The position numbers and the translations under genes were made by a program. 64,000 bases of DNA from Methanobacteriaceae archaeon (lineage in GTDB: Archaea; Methanobacteriota; Methanobacteria; Methanobacteriales; Methanobacteriaceae). Below, piece after piece: positions 18,533-30,495 of the stretch. Below the pieces are notes generated by a model, which searched no databases, was not told the DNA's origin, and saw only the letters and a list, made by a program, of their open reading frames with translations. How positions within the stretch are numbered: the first letter of the stretch is position 1; each line of letters opens with the position of its first letter. Location of the stretch: assembly GCA_030016715.1 (NCBI GenBank), contig JASEJD010000001.1, positions 62,001 through 126,000 of the forward strand, read 5' to 3'.

Positions 18533-19432
18533 ATGAAACAACTCCCCAAATTATTTTTAGTTATATTGGCAGTTTTTATCATTATTATTTCTACAATAAT
18601 AACCTTTTATCTCCCCCATAGCACATATATGGAAGAATCAGACCAGAGAATAGGAGTAGTTGTTACTGTTCTTCCTCAAGCTGAATTTGTGGAAAAAGTA
18701 GGAGGTAATAAAGTAAGGGTAACCACCATGGTTCCGCCAGGAGCAGATCCCCACATCTACGAACCAATGCCAGAACAACTTAGAGAATTAAGTAATGCAG
18801 ATTTATATGCTATGGTTGGCTCGGGAATCGATTTCGAACTAGTCTGGATGGAAAAATTTAGTTCAATGAACCCTAATATGGAGGTAATGAACTGTTCAGA
18901 AAATATTGATTTTATAGAAAATAACGAAGATAATGATCATGACCACCCTACCAGTATTGATCCCCATGTATGGGTTGCACCAAAAAATGCTAGGATAATG
19001 GTTGAAAATATCTACCAGAAGCTGGCCACTATAGACCCGGAAAATAAAGATTATTATAAAAAGAATAGGGATGAATACCTTAAAGAACTTGATAAATTAG
19101 ATTTTGATATAAGAAAAAGTCTTGAAGGTAAAGATAATAGAATAATTATGGTTTATCATCCGGCCTGGGGATATTTCTGCAAGGATTATTCCCTCAAACA
19201 GATAGCAATTCAAAGTGAAGGGAAAGAACCAACACCTCAAGGTATTGCCAGCTTAATTAATCAAGCCCGGGAAGAAAATATTAAGATTATTTTTGTATCT
19301 CCCCAGTTCAGTTCTAAAAATGCCGAGGTAATAGCAGAAAATATTGGCGGAAAAGTGGTAAAAATTGACCCACTAGCAAAAGATTATGTAGAAAACTTGT
19401 ATAAAGTGGTTGAAGCATTTAAAAATTCTTAA
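18533..19432 (+). CDS. Metal ABC transporter substrate-binding protein (ZnuA family)
   Basis: Membrane-anchored (hydrophobic helix about residues 7-27, no lipobox Cys) cluster A-I metal-binding protein. Likely metal ligands are the His of GADPHIYEP, the His of DPHVWVAP, the His of VYHPAWG and the Asp of VKIDPLA. A short His/Asp loop (NDHDHP) precedes the second ligand, as in zinc-type members. It is first in a three-gene operon with the ATPase and permease and is divergent from a NikR-like regulator. Confidence 0.9.
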   Translation: MKQLPKLFLVILAVFIIIISTIITFYLPHSTYMEESDQRIGVVVTVLPQAEFVEKVGGNKVRVTTMVPPGADPHIYEPMPEQLRELSNADLYAMVGSGIDFELVWMEKFSSMNPNMEVMNCSENIDFIENNEDNDHDHPTSIDPHVWVAPKNARIMVENIYQKLATIDPENKDYYKKNRDEYLKELDKLDFDIRKSLEGKDNRIIMVYHPAWGYFCKDYSLKQIAIQSEGKEPTPQGIASLINQAREENIKIIFVSPQFSSKNAEVIAENIGGKVVKIDPLAKDYVENLYKVVEAFKNS

Positions 19433-19464
19433 ATACATTCCAAAACCTTATTAGGGGTTAAATA

Positions 19465-20235
19465 ATGAAGGAAAAAGCTGTTCAAATGGAACATGTGTCA
19501 TTAGAATATAATAAAATACCCATATTAAGTGATATTAACCTCAGTATTGATGAAAAAGAATTTGTAGCAGTGATAGGTCCTAATGGGGGAGGAAAAACCA
19601 CTCTTTTAAAGATAATTTTAGGCCTAATTAAACCTGATAAGGGCTTGGTCAAAGTTCTAGGTAAATCTCCAGAAAATGCCAGAACCAGAATTGGATATCT
19701 ACCCCAACATACCAACTTTGATCCCTCATTTCCCATGAATGTGTTTGAATGTGTCTTAATGGGCCGTTATAAAGGACTGTTTAAAAATTATTCGGTTGAA
19801 GATAAAAATGCAGTATTAAATGCACTTAAAACCGTTAAAATGGAGGAATATGTAGATAGACAACTAGGAAGATTATCAGGAGGGCAAATTCAGAGAGTTT
19901 TGATTGCCCGGACCCTGGTAAGAGAACCAGAACTTTTACTGTTAGATGAACCTATGGCCAGTATTGATCCAGAGATGCAAAATGAATTCTATAAGCTTCT
20001 AGCGAAAATAAGTAAGAATATGACAATTATTATGGTAAGTCATGATATTGGTGTTGTATCTGCACATGTTGAAAATATTATCTGTTTAAATCGTGAATTA
20101 TTCTGTCACAGCCCACCAGAATTAGCAGTGAAATCTTTAGCCGATGTTTATCAGTGCCCTGTGGAATTAATTGCCCATGGGATTCCCCACCGTGTACTGG
20201 ATAAACATGTCAAAGAAAATAGTGATGAATATTAA
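19465..20235 (+). CDS. Metal ABC transporter ATP-binding protein (ZnuC family)
   Basis: ABC ATPase of 256 residues with Walker [10 protein letters not shown], signature LSGGQIQR and Walker B LLLLDEP in the usual order. It powers import with the adjacent binding protein and permease. The ATG lies 33 bases after the znuA-type gene. Confidence 0.93.
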   Translation: MKEKAVQMEHVSLEYNKIPILSDINLSIDEKEFVAVIGPNGGGKTTLLKIILGLIKPDKGLVKVLGKSPENARTRIGYLPQHTNFDPSFPMNVFECVLMGRYKGLFKNYSVEDKNAVLNALKTVKMEEYVDRQLGRLSGGQIQRVLIARTLVREPELLLLDEPMASIDPEMQNEFYKLLAKISKNMTIIMVSHDIGVVSAHVENIICLNRELFCHSPPELAVKSLADVYQCPVELIAHGIPHRVLDKHVKENSDEY

Positions 20236-20295
20236 TATAGAAAAGGGTTTTTGGAAAATTTAGCTCATATTCCCTTTGGAAAAGAGAGGATAAGG

Positions 20296-21093
20296 ATGTT
20301 TGAAATTCTCCAGTATGGATTCATGCAAAATGCATTTATAGCTGCAGTCCTGGTGAGCCTAGCTTGTGGAGTTGTAGGTACCTATGTGGTCATAAAAAAG
20401 ATAGTTTTTATTAGTGGTGGTATTTCCCATGCCGCCTTTGGAGGTATTGGACTGGGATATCTTATAGGTTTAAATCCTATAATCACCGCCATCCCCTTTA
20501 GCATTCTAACAGCACTGAGTATTGGCTTTTTAAGCAAAAAAGTTGAATTAAGTGAGGATACAGCAATAGGAATATTATGGTCAGTGGGAATGGCACTGGG
20601 AATTATATTTGTTAATTTAAGTCCAGGATATGCTCCTGATTTAATGAGCTACCTCTTTGGGAGCATATTAACTGTTCCCCTTTTTGATTTAATTATTATG
20701 TTGGTTCTGGACATAATCATTCTATTAACTGTTTTTGTATTTCGAAGGGAATTTACAGCTATATCCTTTGATGATGAATTTTCTAAAGTAGTGGGGATAC
20801 CTTCAGATGTTATGTATATGCTGCTTCTATGTTTAGTAGCTCTAAGTGTGGTGGTTTTAATCAAGGCCGTTGGAGTAATATTAATTATAGCACTTTTAAC
20901 TATTCCAGCCGCCATAAGCAAAAATTTCACTTATAATATCCATAGATTAATGGTTTATTCAACATTAACAGGTATAATTTTAACATCTATTGGATTATGG
21001 TTGTCATATTTATTTAATTTAGCTTCAGGGGCTACCATTGTATTAGTTTTAGGATTTGCATTTATTTTAGTTTCACTAATAAAAAAAATTTAA
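20296..21093 (+). CDS. Metal ABC transporter permease (ZnuB family)
   Basis: About eight membrane helices and the family start pattern [14 protein letters not shown]. Typical ABC-3 loops [14 protein letters not shown] and [10 protein letters not shown] are present. The ATG at 20296 is preferred to an in-frame TTG at 20251: GAGAGG lies at proper spacing and the N-terminus matches relatives. It forms the membrane pore of the transporter. Confidence 0.92.
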   Translation: MFEILQYGFMQNAFIAAVLVSLACGVVGTYVVIKKIVFISGGISHAAFGGIGLGYLIGLNPIITAIPFSILTALSIGFLSKKVELSEDTAIGILWSVGMALGIIFVNLSPGYAPDLMSYLFGSILTVPLFDLIIMLVLDIIILLTVFVFRREFTAISFDDEFSKVVGIPSDVMYMLLLCLVALSVVVLIKAVGVILIIALLTIPAAISKNFTYNIHRLMVYSTLTGIILTSIGLWLSYLFNLASGATIVLVLGFAFILVSLIKKI

Positions 21094-21138
21094 GAAATAA
21101 GTTTAAGGGTAAATTTTATTAATATATCATGTCAATAT

Positions 21139-21771
21139 ATGATCATGAAAAATAGAAAACTATTCTATCTCACCTTTTTCATATTCCTTTTATCTACCAC
21201 TTCCGCTGCTTATGCTGATGTTATAGAACCTGGCATGAAACAAGTAAATCTTAACTATCAAATATCAAATATAAATGATTATCCAGATTACGTATTTTTA
21301 CTTAGAGGCATACCATACCCAGATATAGAAATTATTAACTCTTCTAAATTCAGTTTTTATAAATTAAGTAATGTTTCGATTTATGCCATTAAAAGAGATG
21401 ATTTTGATGCATCAATAATAAATAAGAGTTCTGAAGAAATTCAATCATTTTTTGAAAACAATTCTAAGCTCATTAAATCGGATATTTCTCTGGAAGGAAG
21501 TTATGGTGATGTGAAAATTGAAAATCCTCTAAAAGAAGCAACTATAATTTTAGAGATTAAAGATATAAACTCCACCAATCTAATAATTGAAAAATCTAAA
21601 ATTATCTACACCTTTGAAGATGGTTCCCAACAAGAAGAAATAATAAAAGACCAGAATGATTTACCTGAACCTTCTAAAGGAATTAATTTAGCTGATTACT
21701 GGTGGATATTTTTAGGGGTTTTAATAATTTTAGTTATTGTTATTATGGTTATAATAAAAAGATTTAGGTAA
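21139..21771 (+). CDS. Secreted, C-terminally anchored protein of unknown function
   Basis: 210 residues with an N-terminal signal peptide (hydrophobic core about 8-25, ending near AYA|DV) and a single C-terminal helix (about 187-206) with a basic tail. The exported part starts with VIEPGMKQVNLNYQISNI. It follows the metal transporter on the same strand after 45 bases, so it may be cotranscribed. No enzyme motif is visible. Confidence 0.65.
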   Translation: MIMKNRKLFYLTFFIFLLSTTSAAYADVIEPGMKQVNLNYQISNINDYPDYVFLLRGIPYPDIEIINSSKFSFYKLSNVSIYAIKRDDFDASIINKSSEEIQSFFENNSKLIKSDISLEGSYGDVKIENPLKEATIILEIKDINSTNLIIEKSKIIYTFEDGSQQEEIIKDQNDLPEPSKGINLADYWWIFLGVLIILVIVIMVIIKRFR

Positions 21772-21881
21772 TATGGCTTTTTATTAATTATATTATAAGA
21801 TTGCTGATACGAAGATATATTGAAAAAAATATTATAAAGTTTAATTTAGATGAAATAAATTTATATTTTTAGAGGTTCAAT

Positions 21882-22088
21882 ATGATTTTTAGCACTGATC
21901 TGGCAGATACTCTTAAAACCGCTGAAGGAGACTACATCACCATCACAATTATGCCTGGTAAAACATATTATGGTGAAGTAAGATTAGTTAAAAAGGATTA
22001 TTTAACATTAGACCTAAAATTACGTGGCGGTCGAGACAAAACATCAGTTTTAATTCCATTTAAATATATAATATCTATAGAATTTTAA
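21882..22088 (+). CDS. Small beta-rich protein, possibly Sm/SH3-barrel-like
   Basis: 68 residues with alternating hydrophobic strands (YITITIMPGKTYYGEV, YLTLDLKL, VLIPFKYIISIEF). The strand order and the Gly near the second strand resemble LSm/Hfq-type barrels, so RNA binding is possible. This is a fold-level guess. GAGGTT precedes the ATG. Confidence 0.55.
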   Translation: MIFSTDLADTLKTAEGDYITITIMPGKTYYGEVRLVKKDYLTLDLKLRGGRDKTSVLIPFKYIISIEF

Positions 22089-22165
22089 AAAATTAAATTT
22101 CTATTAAAATTAGAATTCTCTAAAAAAAACTTCAAATATTAAATTAAAACTCAACGTAAAAGTGA

Positions 22166-22840
22166 TTAATCAGATTTTAAACACCTTATTCCCTGAGAGG
22201 TACCGATTATTACCTCGTCAACCATGTTGGAAAATATACCATTTTCAAGAACTCCAGGTATATTATTTAAATCCTTTTCCAGTTGGAGAGGATTATTGAT
22301 TTTTTCAAATTTAGTGTCAATTACAAAGTTGCCATTATCTGTAATTACAGGACCATCCTTATTCTTAGCCATCCGAAGGGATGGAATTCCATCTAATTCT
22401 ATAAGAGATTTTTCCACAGCTTTTAATGCTTGAGGAATAACTTCAACCGGTACTGGAAAGTTTCCCAACTCTTTAACCATTTTAGATTCATCTACAATCA
22501 CAATAAATTTTCTGGCAGCATTATCCACAACTTTTTCTAGTGTATGTGCTGCCCCGCCACCCTTAATGAGATTTAAATCAGGATCAACTTCATCAGCTCC
22601 ATCAACTGCAATATCAATATCATGTTCTTCCAAGGTGGTTAAATTAATGCCTGAATCTCGGGCAATAAAAAAGGATTGATAGGATGTGGGAATTCCTAAT
22701 ATCTCAATTTCTTCATTAATAATTCTTTCACCTAACTGGTTTATGAAATAATGGGTTGTGGAACCTGTGCCTAATCCAACTACATCACCGTCTTTGACTT
22801 TTTTAGCTGCCTCATATCCTGCCCTTTTTTTAAGATTCAT
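22166..22840 (-). CDS. rpiA: Ribose-5-phosphate isomerase A
   Basis: Interconverts ribose-5-phosphate and ribulose-5-phosphate. The [11 protein letters not shown] loop, the DGADEVD active-site motif and [11 protein letters not shown] are all present, and 224 residues is normal. It is last in a minus-strand run with UPF0179 and glycerol-1-phosphate dehydrogenase. Confidence 0.95.
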   Translation of the reverse strand: MNLKKRAGYEAAKKVKDGDVVGLGTGSTTHYFINQLGERIINEEIEILGIPTSYQSFFIARDSGINLTTLEEHDIDIAVDGADEVDPDLNLIKGGGAAHTLEKVVDNAARKFIVIVDESKMVKELGNFPVPVEVIPQALKAVEKSLIELDGIPSLRMAKNKDGPVITDNGNFVIDTKFEKINNPLQLEKDLNNIPGVLENGIFSNMVDEVIIGTSQGIRCLKSD

Positions 22841-22911
22841 TACTATACCTCTCTCAATTATTGGGGGAAAGAAATTATAAGATTATATTGAATAGATTTA
22901 TAGATCTCGAA

Positions 22912-23349
22912 TTATGATTTAATGCTTAAAACTACTTCAGTAAGATTCATACCTTTAATACATTTATTTTTAGGTTTTCCTTTATTCTTAACTATTTTAC
23001 ATTTGTCACCATTTTTTAAACCCTCAGGAAAACACAAGTCCCTCATTAAACACTCATCTTCACAATCAGGATATTTGAAAATTAACATTGACCCCTCGAA
23101 GGCACTTTTTGAGTCAACTAATGTATTAATATGTGCTTTTTCAACTTCTACAACTCTGACTTTATGGCCTTCATGAATAGGACAGTGATGTTCTGTATCT
23201 TTAACATTTTTTATAAGGTACATTCGACCTTCCTTTAAGGAGTCAATGCAAGTATTTTTGAATCTGCATCTTTCGCATTCAGTGGCTGCTCCATAATGAA
23301 GAAATTTTAATCCTTTCATGGCCAGACTTTTTCCAATAAGTGTAATCAA
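22912..23349 (-). CDS. UPF0179 family Cys-rich archaeal protein
   Basis: 145 residues with Cys sets [20 protein letters not shown] and CKI..KC, matching the UPF0179 family; metal or Fe-S binding is likely. The start is TTG, placed 4 bases after GGGGTGAT, and it directly abuts the stop of the upstream gene. Function is unknown. Confidence 0.82.
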   Translation of the reverse strand: MITLIGKSLAMKGLKFLHYGAATECERCRFKNTCIDSLKEGRMYLIKNVKDTEHHCPIHEGHKVRVVEVEKAHINTLVDSKSAFEGSMLIFKYPDCEDECLMRDLCFPEGLKNGDKCKIVKNKGKPKNKCIKGMNLTEVVLSIKS

Positions 23350-24393
23350 TTAAATCACCCCTGTAGTGGATGCTAATTTTAGTGCTGCCTCTCGAGTAAG
23401 ACCTCGATCCCCTAAAATAGTGTATCTATCCTTTCTAATATTGTGAGCTATAGTTAATGCTTCTATAATATCTTCAGGTTCGATATTTAATTCATATGCT
23501 GTTGTAGGTGCTTTTAATGTTTTTAATGCATCTCGGATAAATTTCCAATCCCCCCCATGTAAATGCATCATCATTATAGTCCCCAGACCACATTGTTCAC
23601 CATGTAATGCTGGTTTAGGACATATAATATCCAGTGCATGGCTAAATTTATGTTCAGAACCGCTTGCTGGTCTGCTTGTACCAGCAATGCTTATTGCTAT
23701 GCCACTGCTTATTAAGGATTTTACCACCATTTTTGAACTTTCCACCAAACCCTCTTTTATTGCGTCAGAAGATTTTATTATCATTTTTGCTGTCATCAGT
23801 GAAAGTGAAGCAGCAGAACTACTGTAATATTCATTTAAAAGACGATTTGCAAGTTTCCAATCCATTATAGCTGTGTAATTAGATATTATATCCCCACAAC
23901 CTGCAGCAAGCAGTCTGAAAGGAGCCTTACTAATAATTTCAGTATCAGCAATCACCCCAATAGGAGGTTGAGCTTGTAGAGATACCGTGCCTTTTTTATT
24001 GCGTATTGATGCTCGTGGAGATGCAATCCCATCATGGGAAGCAGCAGTTGGTACACTAATAAAATGAACATTAGAACGGGTAGATGCCATCTTAGCTACA
24101 TCAATAACCTTCCCACCACCTACACCTAATACAAGAGCAGTTGAATCAATTCGCTTTTCAACCCGGGAGACAGCTTTTTCTGATGCTTCCTTTATTTTCA
24201 CAGTTTCCACACTAAATCCTTCATCTTGGAGACTATCAGTAGCCTTTTCTCCACCAATTTTCAAGGTTTTAGGGCCGGTTACCACTAAAACATCGCCTGA
24301 AAAACGTAGATCTTTGCATATAGCGCCGGTTTTATTAATTACTCCTGCACCTGTATGGATTTCCCGGGGTAATTGAATCTTTTTTGCATCCAT
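23350..24393 (-). CDS. egsA: sn-Glycerol-1-phosphate dehydrogenase
   Basis: Makes the glycerol-1-phosphate backbone of archaeal membrane lipids from dihydroxyacetone phosphate. The NAD(P)-binding [11 protein letters not shown] motif, the [11 protein letters not shown] segment, and metal-ligand regions [10 protein letters not shown] and HGEQCGLG match the 347-residue archaeal enzyme. It heads a minus-strand run with UPF0179 and rpiA. Confidence 0.95.
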   Translation of the reverse strand: MDAKKIQLPREIHTGAGVINKTGAICKDLRFSGDVLVVTGPKTLKIGGEKATDSLQDEGFSVETVKIKEASEKAVSRVEKRIDSTALVLGVGGGKVIDVAKMASTRSNVHFISVPTAASHDGIASPRASIRNKKGTVSLQAQPPIGVIADTEIISKAPFRLLAAGCGDIISNYTAIMDWKLANRLLNEYYSSSAASLSLMTAKMIIKSSDAIKEGLVESSKMVVKSLISSGIAISIAGTSRPASGSEHKFSHALDIICPKPALHGEQCGLGTIMMMHLHGGDWKFIRDALKTLKAPTTAYELNIEPEDIIEALTIAHNIRKDRYTILGDRGLTREAALKLASTTGVI

Positions 24394-24725
24394 TTTTATA
24401 CCTTCAATATATAGAATTAATAATCAAACCATAAAATAATTTTGATTTTTATTAAATTGTGACCTAATAATACAAATTAATTTAATCCACCACTACATAT
24501 ATTATTATCTCTACTAATCTAATATTCCTATTAAAGGATAATCCAAATTGGTATATAAAGATACTAAAAGCAATTAGTTGATCAATTTATCTACTAAATA
24601 AATTCTCTTTTATTATTTGTAAACGTATTAGGGAGGATACTAAATAATATTATATTACTAAAAAGCCAATAAATTGAAATACTAATATTTATTCATATAA
24701 CTATTTTAAAAATTACGGTGAAATA
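24394..24725. other. Divergent intergenic region egsA/proS
   Basis: 332 AT-rich bases holding the promoters of two divergent housekeeping genes. TATA-like tracts are present on both sides (for example near 24553 and 24687). No coding frame, hairpin or RNA gene was seen. Confidence 0.5.
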
Positions 24726-26135
24726 ATGTCAGAATTCAGTGAATGGTTTCATAAAATCCTTGAGGAAGCAGAAATAATTGATATAAGATATCCAATTAAA
24801 GGTATGCATGTTTGGATGCCCCAAGGATTCAAAATAAGAAAAAATGTGCTTAACATTTTAAGAGATATCTTGGATGAAGAACATGAAGAAGTATTATTCC
24901 CCTTACTAATACCTGAGGATGAGCTGGCCAAGGAAGGCATACATGTTAAAGGTTTTGAATCGGAAGTTTACTGGATCACTCATGGTGGTTTAACCCAGTT
25001 AAACAAGAAACTTGCTTTAAGACCCACTAGTGAAACTGCTATGTATCCCATGTTTTCCTTGTGGGTTAGATCACACACTGATCTACCCTTAAAATATTAC
25101 CAGATAGTTAACACTTTCCGCTATGAAACTAAACATACCCGTCCTTTAATAAGAGTTAGGGAAATAACCACGTTTAAAGAAGCTCATACCATGCACTGCA
25201 CTAAAAAAGAAGCAGAAGAACAGGTAATAACCGCGTTAGAATTATATAAAAGATTTTTTGATTCTCTGGGAATACCCTACGTTATAACCCGGCGTCCGGT
25301 TTGGGATAAGTTTCCTGGAGCAGACTATACCATGGCCTTTGACACCATACTACCAGATGGTAAGACTCTTCAGATTGGAACTGTTCATAATTTAGGGCAA
25401 ACCTTTGCCCGGACCTTTGATATAACCTATGAAACTGCCTCTGGAGATCATGAATATGTTTATCAGACTTGTTATGGGCTTTCAGATCGAGTTATCGCTT
25501 CCTTAATAGGTATACATGGAGATGAGAAAGGACTTTGTTTACCTCCAGATGTTGCCCCTTACCAGGTGGTGATTGTGCCCATTATATTTAAAGAAGCTGG
25601 TGAAGAAGTATTAAAATATTGTGAAGATATCAAAGATGCCTTAGAAAAGAGGGGTAATTTAAAGGTATACCTTGATGATCGAGATATTAGGGCTGGAAAG
25701 AAATTTTATGAATGGGAAATGAGGGGAATTCCAGTTAGAATAGAATTAGGCCCACGAGATATACAAAATAAAAATATGGTGGTCTTTCGTAGAGATAACC
25801 TGGAAAAAGAGATCTTATCATTAGGAGATGATGTTGTTACTCCAGTAAAGGAGATATTAAATAAGATCAAGTCTAATATGAAAAATAAGGCAGAAGAAAT
25901 ATTTAATCAGAATATTGTAAGTGTTAAAACAGTGCAAGCAGCTAAAGAACATATTGAAAAACACCGTGGAATTGTTTACTTCTACTGGTGTGGTGAAGAG
26001 GATTGTGGTAAGGACTTGGAAGAAAAAGTCCATGTTGATATATTAGGTGTTCAAGAGGAATACCCAGAAGAAGGAAAATGCATAAACTGTGGTAGTAATG
26101 CAAAATACAAGACTTTAATATCCAAAACATATTAA
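24726..26135 (+). CDS. proS: Prolyl-tRNA synthetase (archaeal/eukaryotic type)
   Basis: Class II synthetase of 469 residues. Motif 2 region ([17 protein letters not shown]) and motif 3 region ([20 protein letters not shown]) are clear. The C-terminal zinc-binding extension (CGEEDC and CINCG) and the final KTY mark it as the archaeal/eukaryotic form without a bacterial editing insertion. Confidence 0.96.
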   Translation: MSEFSEWFHKILEEAEIIDIRYPIKGMHVWMPQGFKIRKNVLNILRDILDEEHEEVLFPLLIPEDELAKEGIHVKGFESEVYWITHGGLTQLNKKLALRPTSETAMYPMFSLWVRSHTDLPLKYYQIVNTFRYETKHTRPLIRVREITTFKEAHTMHCTKKEAEEQVITALELYKRFFDSLGIPYVITRRPVWDKFPGADYTMAFDTILPDGKTLQIGTVHNLGQTFARTFDITYETASGDHEYVYQTCYGLSDRVIASLIGIHGDEKGLCLPPDVAPYQVVIVPIIFKEAGEEVLKYCEDIKDALEKRGNLKVYLDDRDIRAGKKFYEWEMRGIPVRIELGPRDIQNKNMVVFRRDNLEKEILSLGDDVVTPVKEILNKIKSNMKNKAEEIFNQNIVSVKTVQAAKEHIEKHRGIVYFYWCGEEDCGKDLEEKVHVDILGVQEEYPEEGKCINCGSNAKYKTLISKTY

Positions 26136-26224
26136 TCATATATTTAAAAACATTATTATGCCACAATTTAAGAATTTATATGAAAGATCAATAAGGACTT
26201 ATTAGTTAATGAAGAGGATGTAGA

Positions 26225-26911
26225 ATGAATATAAGAGTGATCTTTGTTGTTTCTATAATCATTGCATTTGCCTTGGGCACCGGGATATGGAGCTATCTCT
26301 CAGTGCAAGGTCTTGACATAAACCAGGCCTATGAAGCTGGATCATTGGAGATATTCCAAAACAGCAGTGCTGGTTCACTGCCCCATGAAGTTACCATAAA
26401 AAACAACGGCCCAGAATCAGTTAAAATAAAAATTGGAGATACTCTTATAAGTTCAAACAGTGAAAATATGGTTATAGCAGAGGATCGGATAATTACTCCT
26501 GATTCTGCAGTAAATATAAAAACATATTGTTTAGAACCCGAAAAAAGAGCATTATCTGGAGAGAAACTCGTCCCCACCAATAATAGTTCCAGGCGTATTA
26601 TTCAAATAATAAGAGATTCTAACCCACAAGATCTGGAAGGAAGCCTAAAAGCCCAACTTCAGATATGGGTGCTGGTTTCAGGGGGAAACCTAAATATTTA
26701 TCGTGCCGAACCATATGCTCTAAGACAAAATCAAGGACTAAGCTATACTGAAATGCAGAACAATGTTTCAGAAGCAAAGATTGAGGTTATGACCAAGTTT
26801 AACTTGACTGAGGAACAGTTAAAAAATGTGCAGAATCTTTCAGATACTGATCAAGGACAAAGCTGGATCGATGGAATCATTATATGGATCAGGACAAATA
26901 TTGGTATTTAA
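26225..26911 (+). CDS. Exported or membrane-anchored protein, unknown function
   Basis: 228 residues with one N-terminal hydrophobic segment (about 5-26), then a beta-rich exterior domain ([21 protein letters not shown]), a YCLEPEKRA motif, and a C-terminal helical part. It lies between proS and the F420 gene cofC; its 3' end is about 50 bases before cofC. I do not recognise the family. Confidence 0.65.
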   Translation: MNIRVIFVVSIIIAFALGTGIWSYLSVQGLDINQAYEAGSLEIFQNSSAGSLPHEVTIKNNGPESVKIKIGDTLISSNSENMVIAEDRIITPDSAVNIKTYCLEPEKRALSGEKLVPTNNSSRRIIQIIRDSNPQDLEGSLKAQLQIWVLVSGGNLNIYRAEPYALRQNQGLSYTEMQNNVSEAKIEVMTKFNLTEEQLKNVQNLSDTDQGQSWIDGIIIWIRTNIGI

Positions 26912-26963
26912 ACTATTTTTTAGAATAATAGATATATTAGAGAGATTATTTTTAGAGGTTAAA

Positions 26964-27641
26964 ATGAATAATATTACATGGGCAATAATACCAGTTTCAC
27001 GTTTTTACCATGCAAAAACACGCCTATCACCTACACTTACCAGTATAGAACGTGAAAATCTATTAAAATCAATGCTGAAAGATGTAATAGCTTCACTTAG
27101 AGAAGCAGTTGATCAAGTAGTGGTTATAAGTTCAGATGATGATGTTTTAGATTATGTTGAAAAATTAGAAGTGCTTACCATTAAAGAGAAGGGTAAAACT
27201 GATCTAAACGGTGCATTAAGCCAAGCCATAGATATATGTTGGGAAAAATGTGATAAAATATTAATAACTCCCTCTGATATTCCTCTTATTAAAAAAGCAC
27301 ATATTGAGGATATGTTAAAGATGGGTGAAAAATTTGATATGGTTATAGCCCCTTCCAAGGGTGGAGGGACCAATGCTATTCTGTTTAGCACTAGGGATAT
27401 GAAAACAAGATTTGGAGATTACAGTTTTTTCCAACACTTAAAAGAAGCCCAATCACTTAATAGAACCACTGGTATATATGACTCATTTTATTTATCGATG
27501 GATGTGAATACTGCAGAAGATCTTGGTGAAATCATTTTGCATGGTAGGGGAACAGAAACCCAGAAATATTTAAAATCTCTTCCCCTGAAAATACGTTCCA
27601 ATCACGGTTCTGAAAGATTGGAAGTTAAAAGAGTGGAATAA
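26964..27641 (+). CDS. cofC: 2-Phospho-L-lactate guanylyltransferase
   Basis: Activates 2-phospholactate with GTP in coenzyme F420 synthesis. The N-terminal [18 protein letters not shown] loop, the ITPSDIPLI motif and [12 protein letters not shown] nucleotide loop are typical. The ATG at 26964 follows GAGGT by 4 bases and gives 225 residues. The frame is open further upstream, but that part overlaps the previous gene and is not family-like. thiD starts 1 base after the stop. Confidence 0.92.
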   Translation: MNNITWAIIPVSRFYHAKTRLSPTLTSIERENLLKSMLKDVIASLREAVDQVVVISSDDDVLDYVEKLEVLTIKEKGKTDLNGALSQAIDICWEKCDKILITPSDIPLIKKAHIEDMLKMGEKFDMVIAPSKGGGTNAILFSTRDMKTRFGDYSFFQHLKEAQSLNRTTGIYDSFYLSMDVNTAEDLGEIILHGRGTETQKYLKSLPLKIRSNHGSERLEVKRVE

Positions 27642-27642
27642 G

Positions 27643-28395
27643 ATGAAAATTGAATCAGCAATGTCCATAGCAGGTTATGATCCATCAGGTGGGGCAGGTG
27701 TTTTAAATGATATTAAAACATTTAGTGCCTTGGGAATTTATGGAACAGCAGTTATTACCGCTTTAACCGCTCAGAATATATACCGTGTAGAGGATATTTT
27801 TCCAGTTACCCCGGATTTTATTGAAAAAGAGATTGAACTGATTTTAGAACAAGAAAATATTAAATACATAAAAACAGGTATGTTGTATTCTAAAGAAATT
27901 GTTAGATCTGTGGCCAAGAAAATCTCCCACTATGATCTAGAAGTGGTGGTTGATCCAGTAATGGTAGCTGGTTCTGGTGGCTTTTTATCCAAGAAGAATT
28001 TTGTAAATTCTCTAAAAAAGCACCTCCTACCCCAAGCCATTTTAACCACTCCTAATATATCTGAAGCTGAAGTATTATCTGGATTGAAAATTGAGGATGA
28101 AGATGATGCAATTGAAGCAGCATTAAAAATAGGGGAAATAGTTAATGTGGTTATAACTGGTGGGCATCTTAAAGGTAATGACATCTATTATGATGGTGAT
28201 ATTAAAGTGATTGAGGGTGAAATGATAAAAAGTAAAAACACCCATGGTAGTGGTTGTACCTATTCTGCAGCTATAACCGCATACCTAATTAAGGGATTTA
28301 ATATTGAAGAATCAATAATAAAAGCAGGTGAATTTGTAACTGAAAGTATAAGAAATGGATATAAAGGGACCTTAAACCAATATTGGAAAATTTAG
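27643..28395 (+). CDS. thiD: Hydroxymethylpyrimidine (phosphate) kinase
   Basis: Thiamine pathway kinase of the ribokinase fold. GGAGVLNDIKTF near the N-terminus, DPVMVAGSGG in the middle and the anion-hole motif THGSGCTYSAA near residue 203 are diagnostic. The 250-residue length shows ThiD alone, without the ThiN fusion found in many archaea. It is coupled to cofC (1-base gap). Confidence 0.93.
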   Translation: MKIESAMSIAGYDPSGGAGVLNDIKTFSALGIYGTAVITALTAQNIYRVEDIFPVTPDFIEKEIELILEQENIKYIKTGMLYSKEIVRSVAKKISHYDLEVVVDPVMVAGSGGFLSKKNFVNSLKKHLLPQAILTTPNISEAEVLSGLKIEDEDDAIEAALKIGEIVNVVITGGHLKGNDIYYDGDIKVIEGEMIKSKNTHGSGCTYSAAITAYLIKGFNIEESIIKAGEFVTESIRNGYKGTLNQYWKI

Positions 28396-28455
28396 AACAT
28401 TAAATAAATCAATACTCTACAACAACATTCTATACTATAAAAAAGAGGCTGAGAA

Positions 28456-29229
28456 ATGAAAACTAATTGGAAATTATTCATAATATTATTAATATTAAGT
28501 GCAATAGGAACTGTGTTTGTAACTCCCTACACCTTAACTCTCCAGGGAGGTATGCCCACAGACTTGCCTATACCTATACATATATTATTAACTGTCCAGA
28601 TAATACAGAATATAGTTTTATTTGCAATTTTGATTGGATTAGGTTTGTTTATATCTAAAAAGATAGGTTTTGGTCTCCCCATACTAGAGGGCTGGTTAGA
28701 GAAGAAAGGAGTTAAACAAAGGTTTAAATCATTATTAGGTATTTCAATAGGTTTAGGAATACTTGCCGGGGTATTAATAATTATATTTGATATTATCTTT
28801 TCCCTGGCTGGTGTTACAATCTCTTTAGCATCTGCTACTCAAACTAACCCCCCTGCCTGGCAGGGATTTTTAGCATCATTTTATGGTGGAATAAATGAAG
28901 AGATAATGATGAGACTGTTTCTAATGAGTCTTTTTGTGTGGATTTTCTACAAGATCAAAAAGACCTCTGATGGAAAACCAACCACCATTGGAGTTTGGTT
29001 GGCCATATTTATAACAGCAGTATTATTTGGACTTGGTCATCTACCCATAACCAGTGCTTTAACTGCCCTAACTCCCCTAGTTATTCTACGTGCCATAATA
29101 TTAAATGGAATAGGTGGAATTATATTTGGATGGCTTTACTGGAAGAAAGGATTAGAATCAGCCATGATATCCCATTTCTCAGCAGATATAGTTCTGCATG
29201 TAATATTACCACTTATAATATTAATATAA
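28456..29229 (+). CDS. CPBP-family intramembrane glutamic protease
   Basis: About seven membrane helices over 257 residues. The CPBP/Abi motifs are present: Glu-Glu with Arg (NEEIMMRLF) near residue 153 and the His motif FGLGHLP near 195. Members cleave prenylated or membrane substrates; the substrate here is unknown. Confidence 0.85.
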   Translation: MKTNWKLFIILLILSAIGTVFVTPYTLTLQGGMPTDLPIPIHILLTVQIIQNIVLFAILIGLGLFISKKIGFGLPILEGWLEKKGVKQRFKSLLGISIGLGILAGVLIIIFDIIFSLAGVTISLASATQTNPPAWQGFLASFYGGINEEIMMRLFLMSLFVWIFYKIKKTSDGKPTTIGVWLAIFITAVLFGLGHLPITSALTALTPLVILRAIILNGIGGIIFGWLYWKKGLESAMISHFSADIVLHVILPLIILI

Positions 29230-29329
29230 GTCAAAAAAAAGATTGAACACCATTTAAATATATGGATATGTAAATATAAAAAAATAGAGTGATTAATTTT
29301 AATTTCCCTGATCCAAAAATATAATTTAA

Positions 29330-30352
29330 TTAGAGAAGTTCATCCCTTAAATCAATGGTGTCTTCCAGATCAGGGCCGGTAGAGATTATAGTTACAGGTA
29401 CTCCTGTTTCTCCTTCAATCTCATCAATAAATCTCTTTATTTCTTGAGATAGTTTAGAGTAATCTTTCACTCTTTCACATTGGGGATAAAGTTTATCCAC
29501 ACAAGTCAAGGCAATCTGGGTCGCCCCATTTATCATACAAGACTCTTTTGCCAGATCCATATCAAAAAGGCCCACTCTTCTTCTTCTTCCAGTTACTGTT
29601 CCATATTCTTCTAATCCCATCTCTTCTGCTTTTTTAGGACTCATTTCAGTTGAAAATGGTCCTTCACCAACACGGGTTATGTATGATTTGAAAACCACTA
29701 TCACATCATCCACCCGGGTAGGGCCCACACCCACGTCAGCAGCAGCAGTACTGGCTGTAGTGTCTTTACTGGTTACAAAAGGATAAGTACCATAATAAAG
29801 TGAAAGACCAAAACCTTGTGATCCTTCAATAAAAACATTTTTATCATTATCTAAAGCTTGATTAACCTCTGTAGGGACATCTGTTGTGTAATTTTTCATT
29901 TCGTCTACTTCTTGTGCCAGTTTAGCTACTCTCATTACCCGGTCAGAGTTGGCAGGGCCGCATCCAGTTCCTGTACTTCCAATCTTTTTAGATAGATAGT
30001 CAGATGCTTGATCCTGTTCTTTGTGCTTTTTTTCTATTATGGCACATCTAATATCGGCAAATGTTCTGCCTTTAACATTATATTTATTAAGATAATCTAG
30101 TTCATGCAAAAATACTTCTGGATCAACCAGTACACCAGCTCCAATTAATAGTCTGGCCCCCTTATGGACAAATCCAGAGGGAGTTAGTCTTAATCCATAT
30201 TTTTCGCCATGAAATTCTACAGAATGCCCTGCGTTGGGACCTACTCCTGCTCTTGCTATGATATCTGGTTTATCGTTGTAACAAAGATAAGTGATACATT
30301 TTCCTTTGCCTTCGTCACCCCATCCACCACCAACTAGTACACTACATGTCAT
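29330..30352 (-). CDS. purA: Adenylosuccinate synthetase (short archaeal form)
   Basis: Joins IMP and aspartate using GTP in AMP synthesis. [11 protein letters not shown] at the N-terminus, GPNAGHS, and the [10 protein letters not shown] loop are conserved. At 340 residues it is the compact form typical of methanogens, about 90 residues shorter than the bacterial enzyme. Confidence 0.95.
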   Translation of the reverse strand: MTCSVLVGGGWGDEGKGKCITYLCYNDKPDIIARAGVGPNAGHSVEFHGEKYGLRLTPSGFVHKGARLLIGAGVLVDPEVFLHELDYLNKYNVKGRTFADIRCAIIEKKHKEQDQASDYLSKKIGSTGTGCGPANSDRVMRVAKLAQEVDEMKNYTTDVPTEVNQALDNDKNVFIEGSQGFGLSLYYGTYPFVTSKDTTASTAAADVGVGPTRVDDVIVVFKSYITRVGEGPFSTEMSPKKAEEMGLEEYGTVTGRRRRVGLFDMDLAKESCMINGATQIALTCVDKLYPQCERVKDYSKLSQEIKRFIDEIEGETGVPVTIISTGPDLEDTIDLRDELL

Positions 30353-30495
30353 GTGAAATACTCCTTAAATTATAGCCTCTTTTATATTAAAAAAGATTTC
30401 TTAAAAACTTTTCCATTTACAGATAATATATGAAAAAATAGATTGAATCAGATCGAATAAAAAAAGATAATAAATAATATTTTTTTATAAAAAAG

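Noticed and set aside
26826-26963. N-terminal extension of CofC
   Set aside because: The open frame overlaps the previous gene, is not CofC-like, and a good ribosome site precedes the ATG at 26964.
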